A stretch of 64,000 nucleotides of DNA from Roseicyclus persicicus. GTDB lineage: Bacteria > Pseudomonadota > Alphaproteobacteria > Rhodobacterales > Rhodobacteraceae. The position numbers were made by a program, and so were the translations under genes. Positions 1-10,343 of the stretch are shown here, in pieces; position 1 is the first letter of the stretch; every line of letters starts with the position of its first letter. The notes beneath the pieces are model-generated. The model saw nothing but the letters and a program-made list of their open reading frames with translations, searched no databases and had not been told where the DNA came from. The stretch is taken from positions 829,758 to 893,757 of the forward strand of contig NZ_JAAZQQ010000002.1 in NCBI RefSeq assembly GCF_012395815.1, in the 5' to 3' direction.

Positions 1-70
1 CCGCTTCGCGCTGCAGACCCACGCGCGGCTGTTCGGGCGCACGGTGACGGCGCGCGGGGTCTGGGCCTGA
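1..70 (+). CDS. dgt: 3' end of a dGTPase (partial)
   Basis: Only the last 22 codons are present; the gene begins outside the window and stops with TGA at 68-70. The residues RFALQTHARLFG resemble the conserved C-terminal stretch of HD-domain deoxyguanosine triphosphate triphosphohydrolases, which hydrolyse dGTP to deoxyguanosine and triphosphate. In Rhodobacterales dgt commonly lies just upstream of argS, as here. The call rests on this short match and on gene order, and no catalytic HD residues are visible. Confidence 0.6.
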   Translation, partial: RFALQTHARLFGRTVTARGVWA

Positions 71-133
71 GGGCTGATTGACCTCTGCCGCCACCGTGGT
101 AGGAGGCTCGGGATCGTTCCCGAGGACCTGAAG

Positions 134-1864
134 ATGACGCTGTTCGCCGAAATCCACGCCGCCGTCCTGTCCGCGCTCGACGCGCTCGCCGCCGAGGGCG
201 CGCTGCCCGCCGGCCTCGACACCGCCGCCGTCGCGGTGGAGCCGCCGCGCGACCCGGCCCATGGCGACATGGCGACCAACGCCGCGATGGTGCTGGCCAA
301 GCCCGCGGGCATGAAGCCGCGCGACATCGCCGAGGCGCTGGCCGGCAGGCTGATGGCCGACCCCCGCATCGCCGGCGCCGAGGTGGCGGGCCCCGGCTTC
401 CTGAACCTGCGGCTGACGCCCGACGCCTGGCGCGGCGTGGTCGCCGCGATCCTGGCCGCGGGCGACGCCTATGGCCGGTCGGGCATGGGGCAGGGGCGGC
501 GGGTCAACGTCGAATACGTCTCGGCCAACCCCACCGGCCCGTTGCACGTGGGCCACACGCGCGGCGCGGTGTTCGGCGACGCGCTGGCCAGCCTGCTGGC
601 CTTCACCGGCCATGACGTGACGCGGGAATACTACATCAACGACGGCGGCGCGCAGGTCGAGGTGCTGGCCCGGTCCGTCTACCTCCGCTACCTCGAGGCC
701 CACGGCCAGACCGTCGCCTTCGAGGACGGCACCTATCCCGGCGACTACCTGATCGAGGTCGGCGAAGCGCTGGCCGCCGAGGTGGGCGACGCCTATGTCG
801 GGCAGCCCGAGGAGACCTGGCTGGCCGAGATCCGCGACTTCGCCACCGACCGGATGATGGAGCTGATCCGCGAGGACCTGGCGGCGCTGGGCGTGAAGAT
901 GGACGTCTTCTATTCCGAGAAATCCCTCTACGGCACCGGCCGGATCGAGGCGGCGCTCGACGACCTGCGCGGCAAGGGCCTGATCTACGAGGGCGTGCTG
1001 GAGCCGCCCAAGGGCAAGACCCCCGAGGACTGGGAGCCGCGCAGCCAGACCCTGTTCAAGTCCACCGGCTACGGCGACGACGTCGATCGCCCGGTGATGA
1101 AGTCGGACGGCAGCTGGACCTATTTCGCCCCCGACATCGCCTATCATTACGACAAGATTTCCAGAGGCTTCGACGAGCTGATCGACATCTTCGGCGCCGA
1201 CCACGGCGGCTACGTCAAGCGCATGAAGGCGGCCGTCGCGGCGCTCTCGGGCAACCGCGTGCCGCTCGACATCAATCTGATGCAGCTGGTGAAGCTGCGG
1301 CGCGGCGACCAGGAGCTGAAGATGTCCAAGCGCGCGGGCACCTTCGTCACGCTGCGCGACGTGGTCGACATGGTCGGCCCCGACGTGACCCGCTTCGTCA
1401 TGCTGACCCGCAAGAACGACGCGCCGCTCGATTTCGACGTGGACAAAGTGCGCGAGCAGTCCAAGGACAACCCGGTCTTCTACGTGCAATACGCCCACGC
1501 CCGCATCCAGTCGGTGCTGCGCCGCGCGGCCGAGGCCGGGCATTTCCCCGGCGGGCCCGAGGACCTTGCCGCCATCGCCGATCCGTCGGAACTGGCGCTG
1601 GTCGCGCGGCTGGCCCACTGGCCCCGGATGGTCGAGGGCGCGGCCGAGGCGCACGAGCCGCACCGCATCGCCTTCTACCTCTACGACCTCGCCTCGGAAT
1701 TCCACGCGCTGTGGAACAAGGGCAACGCCGACCCCTCCCTGCGCTTCCTGCAGGAAGACGACCCGGCGGCAACCCGCGGGAAATTGGCCCTGATTCGGTC
1801 CGTGGCGATTGTCATTTCCAACGGTCTTGGTATTCTGGGCGTGACCCCGGCCGAGAAGATGTGA
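134..1864 (+). CDS. argS: Arginyl-tRNA synthetase
   Basis: The 576-residue cytoplasmic class I aminoacyl-tRNA synthetase charges tRNA-Arg with arginine at the expense of ATP. The N-terminal additional domain occupies about residues 1-100. The HIGH-type motif HVGHT is near residue 138 within [14 protein letters not shown], and the KMSKS-type motif KMSKRAGTF is near residue 396. A C-terminal anticodon-binding domain with the usual ending follows. Length fits the family. It is the first complete gene of a plus-strand run with SPOR, nagZ, scpA and scpB. The ATG at 134 is 63 bases after the dgt stop. Confidence 0.97.
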   Translation: MTLFAEIHAAVLSALDALAAEGALPAGLDTAAVAVEPPRDPAHGDMATNAAMVLAKPAGMKPRDIAEALAGRLMADPRIAGAEVAGPGFLNLRLTPDAWRGVVAAILAAGDAYGRSGMGQGRRVNVEYVSANPTGPLHVGHTRGAVFGDALASLLAFTGHDVTREYYINDGGAQVEVLARSVYLRYLEAHGQTVAFEDGTYPGDYLIEVGEALAAEVGDAYVGQPEETWLAEIRDFATDRMMELIREDLAALGVKMDVFYSEKSLYGTGRIEAALDDLRGKGLIYEGVLEPPKGKTPEDWEPRSQTLFKSTGYGDDVDRPVMKSDGSWTYFAPDIAYHYDKISRGFDELIDIFGADHGGYVKRMKAAVAALSGNRVPLDINLMQLVKLRRGDQELKMSKRAGTFVTLRDVVDMVGPDVTRFVMLTRKNDAPLDFDVDKVREQSKDNPVFYVQYAHARIQSVLRRAAEAGHFPGGPEDLAAIADPSELALVARLAHWPRMVEGAAEAHEPHRIAFYLYDLASEFHALWNKGNADPSLRFLQEDDPAATRGKLALIRSVAIVISNGLGILGVTPAEKM

Positions 1865-1972
1865 GGCGCCGCAGACCTCCCGCCGGCCGGGTCCGACAGG
1901 CAAGACAGCCCCCGGGGCGCCCATTCGGGCGCAATCACAAGAGGGGCGCTAGGGCAGGCATGGCAGGTGGCT

Positions 1973-2926
1973 ATGGCGGATATCGAGTATTTCGAGGATG
2001 ACCGCGCCCGGTCCGCGGGCGCGCAGCCCCCGCGGCTCGGGCTTCTGGTCAACTGGGCCGGGGCGCTTGTGTCGCTTGGGCTGGTGGTGGGCATGGCCGT
2101 CTGGGCCTTCCAGCTGACGATGCGCGACGTGTCGGGGGTGCCGGTGATCCGGGCGCTCGAAGGCCCGATGCGCGTGCCGCCGGCCGATCCGGGCGGGGTG
2201 CAGGCCGAACACCAGGGCCTTGCCGTCAACCGCCTCGCCGAAGGCGCGGAAGCGGGCCCTGTGCCCGACAGGCTGGTGCTGGCGCCGCCGCCCGTGGACC
2301 TTGCCGCGGTGCAGCTCGCCTCGGCCTCGACCGCCGCGCCGCGTGCGCCCGAGATGCCGACGCCCGCCGCCGCCGGCGCCCAGACGCAGGCCCTGATCGA
2401 CCGCCTGATCGCCCGCGCCGAGCCGCTGGCGCCCGTCGCCCCGCAGGCCGCCGCGCTGCCCGCGCCTGCGCCCTTGCCTGCACCCGGGGCCGAGCCCGAG
2501 GTGCTGCCGGCCGTGGCCGCCGACCCCGCGACGGCGCAGGTGATCCCCGCCTCGGTGCCCGGCGTCGCCCGGTCGCTGCGCCCGGCCTCGCGCCCCGCCG
2601 GCGTCGAGGCCCGCGCCCCCACGCCCGTCGCGGCCGCGCCCGTGACCGAGGAGATCGACGCCGCGACCCTGCCCGAAGGCACGCGGCTGGTGCAGCTGGG
2701 CGCCTTCGACACGCCCGACATCGCGCGCGCCGAATGGGCGCGCCTGACCGACCGCTTTCCCGACTACTTCGACGGCCGCGCCCGCGTGATCCAGGAGGCG
2801 TCCTCGGGCGGCTCGGCCTTCTACCGGCTGCGCGCCGCGGGGTTCGAGGACCTCGCCGCCTCGCGCCGCTTCTGCGCCGCGCTGATGGCCCAGAACGCCC
2901 CCTGCATCCCCGTGACGGTCCGCTAG
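1973..2926 (+). CDS. SPOR-domain membrane protein
   Basis: This protein of about 317 residues probably binds peptidoglycan at the division site. A single membrane segment (about residues 24-45, LLVNWAGALVSLGLVVG) follows a short acidic cytoplasmic tail. A long Ala/Pro-rich linker of low complexity follows to about residue 225. The C-terminal 75 residues look like a SPOR domain (RLVQLGAFDTPDIARAEW and following), a fold that binds denuded glycan strands. ATG 1973 is preferred over the in-frame GTG at 1967 because AGGTGG precedes it. It lies between argS and nagZ, a common arrangement in Rhodobacterales. The exact division role is inferred. Confidence 0.85.
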   Translation: MADIEYFEDDRARSAGAQPPRLGLLVNWAGALVSLGLVVGMAVWAFQLTMRDVSGVPVIRALEGPMRVPPADPGGVQAEHQGLAVNRLAEGAEAGPVPDRLVLAPPPVDLAAVQLASASTAAPRAPEMPTPAAAGAQTQALIDRLIARAEPLAPVAPQAAALPAPAPLPAPGAEPEVLPAVAADPATAQVIPASVPGVARSLRPASRPAGVEARAPTPVAAAPVTEEIDAATLPEGTRLVQLGAFDTPDIARAEWARLTDRFPDYFDGRARVIQEASSGGSAFYRLRAAGFEDLAASRRFCAALMAQNAPCIPVTVR

Positions 2927-2932
2927 GGCGCC

Positions 2933-3946
2933 GTGGCGGGGCTCTCGGCCACCATCCTCGGCTGCGAGGGCCCGCACCTCTCGCCCGACGAGGCGCGCTT
3001 CTTCTCCGAGGCGCAGCCCTGGGGCTTCATCCTGTTCGCCCGCAACGTGGTCGACCCGACCCAGCTCTGGGCGCTCACCTCGGACCTGCGCGCGGCGGTG
3101 GGGCGCGACGCGCCGATCCTGATCGACCAGGAGGGCGGCCGCGTCCAGCGCCTGCGCCCGCCGCACTGGCGGCAGTGGCGCCCGGCGCTGGACCAGATGG
3201 CGCAGGCCGGCCCCGCGCGGGCCGCCCGCGCCATGTATCTGCGCGCCCGCCTGATCGCGCACGAGCTGCGCGCCGTCGGCATCGACGTGAACTGCATGCC
3301 GCTGGCCGATGTCGCCCGCGAGACGACGCACCCGGTGCTGAAGAACCGCCTCTACGGCAGCGCCCCCGACAGCGTCATCGGCGCCGGCCGCGCCGTGGCC
3401 GAGGGGCTGGTCGCAGGCGGCGTGCTGCCGGTGCTCAAGCACCTGCCGGGCTATGGGCTGGGCGAGGTCGACAGCCACCTGACCCTGCCGCGCGTCTCTG
3501 CGCCGCTGGAGGAGCTGCGCCGCGTCGACTTCGCGGCCTTCCGCCCGCTGGCCCACCTGCCGCTGGGGATGACGGCCCACATCGTCTACGAGGCGTTCGG
3601 CGAGGCGCTGCCCGCCACCTTCTCGCCCGACATGATCCGGCTGATCCGCGACGAGATCGGGTTCGACGGCGCACTGATGACCGACGACCTGTCGATGGGC
3701 GCCCTGCCGGGGCCGATCGGCGAGCGTGCCGCGCGGGCGCGGGCGGCGGGCTGCGACCTGATCCTGCACTGCAACGGCGACCGCGCCGAGATGGCGCCGG
3801 TGGTGGCCGCGTCGGGCACGCTCGACGGCGCCGCGCTGATCCGGGCCGAGGCCGCGCTGGCCCTGCGGCGCGACCCCGAGCCGCTTGACATCGAGGCGGC
3901 CGAGGCCGACCTTGCCGACCTTCTGGACGGAGAGGTCTATGGCTGA
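2933..3946 (+). CDS. nagZ: Beta-N-acetylhexosaminidase (NagZ)
   Basis: This 337-residue cytoplasmic glycoside hydrolase family 3 enzyme removes N-acetylglucosamine from anhydromuropeptides during peptidoglycan recycling. It carries the family signature beginning KHLPGYG and retaining DSHLTLP, which holds the Asp-His dyad. The nucleophile region is MTDDLSMGAL. The usual GHG of the signature reads GYG here, while the catalytic DSH is intact. It starts with GTG six bases after the SPOR stop. Its end overlaps the scpA start by eight bases, which suggests translational coupling. Confidence 0.93.
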   Translation: MAGLSATILGCEGPHLSPDEARFFSEAQPWGFILFARNVVDPTQLWALTSDLRAAVGRDAPILIDQEGGRVQRLRPPHWRQWRPALDQMAQAGPARAARAMYLRARLIAHELRAVGIDVNCMPLADVARETTHPVLKNRLYGSAPDSVIGAGRAVAEGLVAGGVLPVLKHLPGYGLGEVDSHLTLPRVSAPLEELRRVDFAAFRPLAHLPLGMTAHIVYEAFGEALPATFSPDMIRLIRDEIGFDGALMTDDLSMGALPGPIGERAARARAAGCDLILHCNGDRAEMAPVVAASGTLDGAALIRAEAALALRRDPEPLDIEAAEADLADLLDGEVYG

Positions 3947-4742
3947 CAGGCCCGTCGCCGCCAATGACGCCGCGCCCGAGTGGGACGCCGTCGCCTCGCG
4001 CCGCGCGGCCGAGGCGCTGATCGTCGACGTCGACGGGTTCGAGGGGCCGCTCGACCTGCTGCTGACGCTGTCGCGCACGCAGAAGGTGGACCTGCGGCGC
4101 ATCTCGATCCTGCAGCTGACCGAACAGTACCTCGCCTTCATCGAGCAGGCCCGCGAGCTGCGCATCGAGCTGGCCGCCGACTACCTGGTGATGGCGGCCT
4201 GGCTCGCCTTCCTGAAATCGCGCCTGCTGCTGCCCCCCGACCCGACCGAGGAAGGCCCGACCGGCGAGGAGATGGCGGCCTATCTGGCCTTCCAGCTGGA
4301 ACGCCTCGCCGCGATGCGCGACTGCGCGGCCAAGCTGATGGCGCGCGACCGGCTGTTCCAGGACCGCTTCCCGCGCGGCGCGGCGCAGGAGATCGCCACC
4401 TCGCGCCGGATCACCTACACCGCGGGCCTTCTGGACCTGATGCAGGCCTACGCCCGCATCCGCACCCGCGACGAGTTCCGCCCCTATGTCATGGACCGCG
4501 ACAACGTGCTGACCATGGAGGAGGCGCTGGAACGGATGCGCGGCCTGATCGGCTATGCCGGCGACTGGACTGACCTGTCGAGCTACCTGCCCAAGGACTG
4601 GCGCGGCGACCCCAAGCGGCGGCGGTCCGCCACGGCGGCCAGCTTCGCCGCGGCGCTGGAGCTGGCCAAGGCGGGCAAGGTTCTGATCCGCCAGTCCGAG
4701 ACCTTCGCGCCGATCCAGCTGCGCCGCAGGGACGACCGATGA
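3939..4742 (+). CDS. scpA: Segregation and condensation protein A
   Basis: The 267-residue kleisin bridges the heads of the SMC dimer and recruits ScpB in the bacterial condensin complex that compacts and segregates chromosomes. The N-terminal kleisin pattern VDGFEGPLDLLLTLSRTQKV is present, followed by DLRRISILQLTEQYL and a C-terminal winged-helix part. ATG 3939 is chosen because the protein from here aligns with the family start, and the 18 extra codons upstream lie inside nagZ. The stop overlaps the scpB start as ATGA. Confidence 0.95.
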   Translation: MADRPVAANDAAPEWDAVASRRAAEALIVDVDGFEGPLDLLLTLSRTQKVDLRRISILQLTEQYLAFIEQARELRIELAADYLVMAAWLAFLKSRLLLPPDPTEEGPTGEEMAAYLAFQLERLAAMRDCAAKLMARDRLFQDRFPRGAAQEIATSRRITYTAGLLDLMQAYARIRTRDEFRPYVMDRDNVLTMEEALERMRGLIGYAGDWTDLSSYLPKDWRGDPKRRRSATAASFAAALELAKAGKVLIRQSETFAPIQLRRRDDR

Positions 4743-5416
4743 CCGACGCGCCCGCCGACCCCAGGCGCGACGGCCTGTTCCGCGCGCCGCCCCTGGCCGA
4801 GCAGGAGCGCATGGTCGAGGCGATGCTGTTCGCCAGCCCCACGCCGCTGACCCTGGCCGAGATGGAGGCGCGGATGCCCCACGGTTGCGACGCCGCCGAG
4901 GCGCTGCAGCTCCTGCGCCGCCGCTACGAGGGGCGTGGGGTGCAGGTGACCCGCGTGGGCGAGGCCTGGGCCATCCGCACCGCGGCCGACCTCGGGTTTC
5001 TGATGGCGCGCGAGACGGTGGAGACGCGCAAGCTCAGCCGGGCCGCGATCGAGACGCTGGCGATCATCGCCTACCACCAGCCCGTGACCCGCGCCGAGAT
5101 CGAGGAGATCCGCGGCGTCTCGGTCAGCCGGGGCACGGTGGACCAGCTGATCGAGCTGGACTGGGTGCGCTTCGGCCGCCGCAAGATGACGCCGGGCCGG
5201 CCGGTGACCTACGTGGTGACGCAGGGCTTCCTCGATCATTTCGGGCTGGAAAGCGCCCGCGACCTGCCGGGGCTGAAGGAGCTGCGCGAGGCGGGGCTTC
5301 TCGACAGCCGCCCGCCCGAGGGGGCCGAGCCGCCCGAACCGCGCGACGGCGACACCGGCGACATGTTCGAGGACGACGCCGAGGCCTGGCCGGCCGGTGA
5401 CGACGGCGAGGACTGA
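4739..5416 (+). CDS. scpB: Segregation and condensation protein B
   Basis: The 225-residue partner of ScpA binds the kleisin as a dimer and stabilises the SMC-ScpAB complex. Two winged-helix domains are visible; the characteristic TVETRKLSRAAIETLAIIAYHQPVTRAEIEEIRG-type region falls at about residues 95-130 (for example ALSRAAIETLAIIAYHQPVT-like, then GVSVSRGTVDQL). The last 40 residues form an acidic, Pro-rich tail. The start overlaps the scpA stop by four bases. Confidence 0.95.
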   Translation: MTDAPADPRRDGLFRAPPLAEQERMVEAMLFASPTPLTLAEMEARMPHGCDAAEALQLLRRRYEGRGVQVTRVGEAWAIRTAADLGFLMARETVETRKLSRAAIETLAIIAYHQPVTRAEIEEIRGVSVSRGTVDQLIELDWVRFGRRKMTPGRPVTYVVTQGFLDHFGLESARDLPGLKELREAGLLDSRPPEGAEPPEPRDGDTGDMFEDDAEAWPAGDDGED

Positions 5417-5525
5417 GCCGGCGCCGTTACGGGGGGCAGAATTTCGCCACAGTCGTGCTATATCTGACGCTGACGGCACGATCATCGCCCCTCGCGGTCG
5501 GCGGGGGCAGCGGAAAGGCGACAGG

Positions 5526-5720
5526 ATGGACCGGATCATCAACATGCTGATCAACCGCGTGCTCGGGCGGCTGATCAACCGCGGCGTCGACGCCGGGATT
5601 GAGCGCGCCACCCGCGGCTCGGGCCGCGACCTGACGCCCGAACAGCAGGCGCAGGCCCGCCAGAGCGCGCGGACCGCCAAGCAGGCGATGCGCGTCGCCC
5701 GCCGGATCGGGCGCTTCTGA
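5526..5720 (+). CDS. Small basic hypothetical protein
   Basis: This is a 64-residue protein beginning MDRIINMLINRVLGRLIN. It is rich in Arg and Gln and predicted to be helical, with no recognisable domain. ATG 5526 has the purine-rich AAAGGCGACAGG just upstream. An in-frame start 43 codons earlier would overlap scpB and has no better signal. Short proteins of this look occur downstream of scpB in Rhodobacterales. The 3' end, including the stop codon, lies in a 29-bp tandem duplication. Confidence 0.7.
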   Translation: MDRIINMLINRVLGRLINRGVDAGIERATRGSGRDLTPEQQAQARQSARTAKQAMRVARRIGRF

Positions 5721-5750
5721 GAGACGCCCGCCGGATCGGGCGCTTCTGAG
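5696..5750 (+). repeat. 29-bp tandem duplication spanning a stop codon
   Basis: The 26-base string that starts CGCCCGCCGGATCGGGCGCT occurs at 5696-5721 and again at 5725-5750. A partial third copy, CGCCCGCCG, begins at 5754. The period is 29 bases. The first copy contains the last codons and TGA of the small basic protein. Confidence 0.9.
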
Positions 5751-5794
5751 GGTCGCCCGCCGCTACCCGAGGTGCCCGCTTCATTCCTGAGGCA

Positions 5795-5862
5795 GCGAAA
5801 AACTCGAGTTTTTCGCACCGGAAAACTGCGGTTTTCCGGTGCGTTTTGCTGCAGCAAAACGC
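5795..5862. repeat. Array of three abutting palindromes
   Basis: Three hairpins follow one another with no gap: a perfect 22-base palindrome at 5795-5816 (core AAACTCGAGTTT), a stem of 10-11 bp with a TGCG loop at 5816-5841, and a perfect 22-base palindrome at 5841-5862 (core TTTGCTGCAGCAAA). They lie in the convergent intergenic region before the glnA terminator. They may act as terminators or as a mobile palindromic repeat. Comparable arrays are at 18,300 and 24,592. Confidence 0.85.
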
Positions 5863-5889
5863 CCCCTTCACCCTCCGACGCAAACGAAA

Positions 5890-5911
5890 ACGGGCGCCCG
5901 AAGGCGCCCGT
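5890..5911 (-). terminator. Rho-independent terminator of glnA
   Basis: The inverted repeat ACGGGCGCC-CGAA-GGCGCCCGT has a 9-bp GC-rich stem and a 4-base loop. On the minus strand it is followed by a T-rich stretch (TTTCGTTT). It lies 24 bases beyond the glnA stop. Confidence 0.85.
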
Positions 5912-5934
5912 TCCCGTAATCCTGTCCGCCGCGA

Positions 5935-7341
<1,407 letters not shown>

Positions 7342-7416
7342 CGTGACCTTCCCTTGACGTAGTGGTCCTGTGGTGTTCGGTGTGCGGCCCGGCGGGGCCG
7401 CGAAAACGGGCTGCGC

Positions 7417-7824
<408 letters not shown>

Positions 7825-7898
7825 CTACGGTGGCGGCCGGTCGCGATCCCCGGGATTCCGACGGCATGTGATGAAAAAATAGGCAAAGCGCTCCGAAA

Positions 7899-9497
7899 AT
7901 GGACGAAACTGAATCCGGTGGCCGGGCAGAGCTGCTGACCGCCGCCCAGATGCGCGCGGCGGAGCGCGCGGCCATCGACGGCGGGTCCGTCACCGGGCTG
8001 CAGCTGATGGAGCGCGCGGGCGCGGGGGTGGTCGCGGCGGCGCTGGCCGAGCGCCCGGCGCTGGCCGAGGGCGCGCACCGGGCGCTGGTCCTCTGCGGGC
8101 CCGGCAACAACGGCGGCGACGGCTTCGTCATCGCGCGGCTCCTGGCGGCGCGGGGCTGGACGGTCGATGTGCACCTGATGGGCGACCCCGACCGCCTGCC
8201 GCCCGACGCGCGCGCCAATCACGACGCCTGGGCCCGGACCGGGCCAGTGCAGCCGATGGCGGCCGCCCGCGACGCGGCGCCGCCCGACCTGGTCGTCGAC
8301 GCGGTGTTCGGCACCGGGATCGGGCGGCCCCTGCCGACCGGGCTGGAGCAGGTTCTGGACGCCGTCCGCGGCGCCCGTGACAGCGACCCGGGCCGGTCCC
8401 TGACCGTGGCGGTCGATGTCCCCTCGGGCCTCTGCGCCGACAGCGGCCGCCCGCTCGGCCGCCCGCTGCCCGCCGACCTGACGGTGACCTTCCACCGCGC
8501 CAAGCCCGGCCATGTCCTCGACCGCGGCCCGGCGCTGTGCGGGCGGCTGGTCATCGCCGACATCGGCCTGCCCGACGCGCCGGTCCCGGGGGCCGTGCGC
8601 TGGATCGGGCCTTGGGCCGCGCGCCGGACGGCCAAGACCGGCGGGCACAAGTACAGGCATGGCCATGCCCTGGTGGTGGCGGGTGGGTTCGGCCGCACCG
8701 GGGCCGCGCGTCTGGCGGCGCGGGCGGCGCTGCGGGTCGGGGCGGGGCTGGTGACGGTGGCCGCGCCTGCCGCCGCGATGCCGGAATGCGCGGCGCAGCT
8801 GACGGCGATCATGCTGCGGCAGGCGGACGGGTCGAACGACCTGTGCGATCTGCTCGCGGATGACCGGATCAATGCCGTCTGCCTCGGTCCGGGCCTCGCG
8901 CCGGAGGGCGCCGGGCAGACCGAGGCCCGGGCCATGGTGCTGACCGCGCTGCAGATGCGGTCGCTGGCGAAGGGCCGCGGGATCGTCCTCGATGCCGATG
9001 CGCTGACGCTGTTTTCGTGGCCGCCCGAGAAGCGGGAGAAGCTGTTGGCCGAAATCACCGCGGCGGGCGGCTGCGTGATGACGCCCCATGACGGCGAATT
9101 CGCGCGGCTGTTCCCCGACCTGGCCAGCCGGCTGGAGGCCGAGCCAGGCGGCGGCCCGGCCTGGTCCCGCCTCGACGCCGCGCGTGCCGCCGCCGCGCGG
9201 GCGGGCTGCGTCGTGCTGCTCAAGGGGCCCGACACGGTGATCGCCGCGCCCGATGGGACCGCCGCGATCCACGCCGCCGCCTACGACCGCGCCGCGCCCT
9301 GGCTGGCGACGGCGGGGGCGGGCGACGTGCTGGCGGGCCTCATCGCCGGGCTGATCGCGCGGGGACACGCGCCCTTCGACGCCGCCTGCGCCGCGGCCTG
9401 GCTGCATGTGGAGGCCGCGCGCACCTTTGGCCCCGGCCTGATCGCCGAGGATCTGCCAGAGGCGCTGCCGGGCGTTCTGCGGCCGCTGGGGGCCTGA
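7899..9497 (+). CDS. nnr: Bifunctional NAD(P)HX epimerase/dehydratase
   Basis: This 532-residue cytoplasmic enzyme repairs hydrated NADH and NADPH. The N-terminal YjeF-N epimerase half (about 1-215) contains the glycine-rich GPGNNGGDGFVIARLL. The C-terminal ribokinase-like ADP/ATP-dependent dehydratase half starts at KTGGHKYRHGHALVV and contains CVMTPHDGEFARLF, LLKGPDTVIAAPDG and ATAGAGDVLAGLIAG. Length and domain order fit the fused bacterial form. It is transcribed divergently from glnB. Confidence 0.95.
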   Translation: MDETESGGRAELLTAAQMRAAERAAIDGGSVTGLQLMERAGAGVVAAALAERPALAEGAHRALVLCGPGNNGGDGFVIARLLAARGWTVDVHLMGDPDRLPPDARANHDAWARTGPVQPMAAARDAAPPDLVVDAVFGTGIGRPLPTGLEQVLDAVRGARDSDPGRSLTVAVDVPSGLCADSGRPLGRPLPADLTVTFHRAKPGHVLDRGPALCGRLVIADIGLPDAPVPGAVRWIGPWAARRTAKTGGHKYRHGHALVVAGGFGRTGAARLAARAALRVGAGLVTVAAPAAAMPECAAQLTAIMLRQADGSNDLCDLLADDRINAVCLGPGLAPEGAGQTEARAMVLTALQMRSLAKGRGIVLDADALTLFSWPPEKREKLLAEITAAGGCVMTPHDGEFARLFPDLASRLEAEPGGGPAWSRLDAARAAAARAGCVVLLKGPDTVIAAPDGTAAIHAAAYDRAAPWLATAGAGDVLAGLIAGLIARGHAPFDAACAAAWLHVEAARTFGPGLIAEDLPEALPGVLRPLGA

Positions 9498-9501
9498 CGG
9501 C

Positions 9502-9993
9502 TCAGGCGGGCACCGTCAGCACATCCGCCGAGGCCAGCTCCAGACCGTCGGCATAGAGCACCTCGGGCCGGCCGAAGCGCAGCGCGAAGCCCGTCACCTC
9601 GGCCTCCAGCTCCGCCAGCCGGATGAACTCGCCATCCACCAGCTGCCCCGCCGGCACGCAGGCCTGCGCCTGGCCGTAGAGCGCCTTGGCGCGCCAGTCG
9701 CGGATCAGCACGCGCTGCGCCGCGGGCAGCCAGACGTCGCGGTCCGGCCGGCCGCCGAGGGCGTTGCGCGTCATTTCCACGATGGGCGTGCCCGCCGGCA
9801 GCGTCACCCGGTCGATCGCCACCAGCGCCCGCGCGCCGTGGCGCGTCACCAGCCGGTCGCCGGCGTAGAGATGCTCGACCGGCAGCGCGCCGTCGAGGGT
9901 CAGCACGGTGCTGCCGGGGGCGAGGGCGACGGGGCTGGCCTGGCCCATGTCGTCCACCCGGAGCCCGGCCGCAGTCGGGATCAAGTGCATCAT
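9502..9993 (-). CDS. Free-standing Hint-domain protein
   Basis: This 163-residue protein contains a Hedgehog/intein (Hint) fold: LAPGSTVLTLDGALPVEHLYAGDRLVTRHG opens the module, followed by the usual beta-rich segments (WLPAAQRVLIRDWRAKALYG). In many Rhodobacterales Hint proteins a Cys starts the motif; here the equivalent position appears to be Ser in PGST. No C-terminal His-Asn splice pair is evident, so protein splicing is unlikely and the role is unknown. ATG 9993 is chosen because GAGCAGG precedes it and upstream codons show no conserved sequence. It is convergent with nnr, four bases away. Confidence 0.7.
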   Translation of the reverse strand: MMHLIPTAAGLRVDDMGQASPVALAPGSTVLTLDGALPVEHLYAGDRLVTRHGARALVAIDRVTLPAGTPIVEMTRNALGGRPDRDVWLPAAQRVLIRDWRAKALYGQAQACVPAGQLVDGEFIRLAELEAEVTGFALRFGRPEVLYADGLELASADVLTVPA

Positions 9994-10234
9994 GTCGAAA
10001 CCTGCTCGGTCACGGGCGCTTTGTGCGCCCTGTTGGTTGTGGATAAACCCTAGCGCGGCCCCCCCGGCCTGCACAGGGAAATCCCGCCGGGACGGGGGGA
10101 TGCGGGGGGAAGTGTTGCGCGAAAGTCGGGCGGTCATGGCCGCCAGACTGCCGGGGCCGGGTTAGCGCCGGGTAAACGGACCCCGCGTTTTCCATCTCGC
10201 CCTCGGGCCGCGGCTTTGCTAGAGCGCGCTCCAG

Positions 10235-10319
10235 GCGGGTGTGGCGGAATTGGCAGACGCACCGGATTTAGGTTCCGGCGCCGCAAGGCGTGGGGGTTCA
10301 AGTCCCTCCACCCGCACCA
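10235..10319 (+). tRNA. tRNA-Leu(UAG)
   Basis: This 85-base class II tRNA has acceptor arms GCGGGTG and CACCCGC, a long variable arm, the anticodon loop TTTAGGT giving anticodon TAG, a T-arm with GGTTCAAGTCC, and an encoded CCA end. Confidence 0.97.
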
Positions 10320-10343
10320 GGCGACAGGCAGGAGGGGGCCGCG

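Noticed and set aside
1949..4165. 738-residue open frame on the minus strand across SPOR and nagZ
   Set aside because: It is a GC-rich antisense shadow with low-complexity Arg/Gly/His sequence, no domain, and four well-supported plus-strand genes in the same place.
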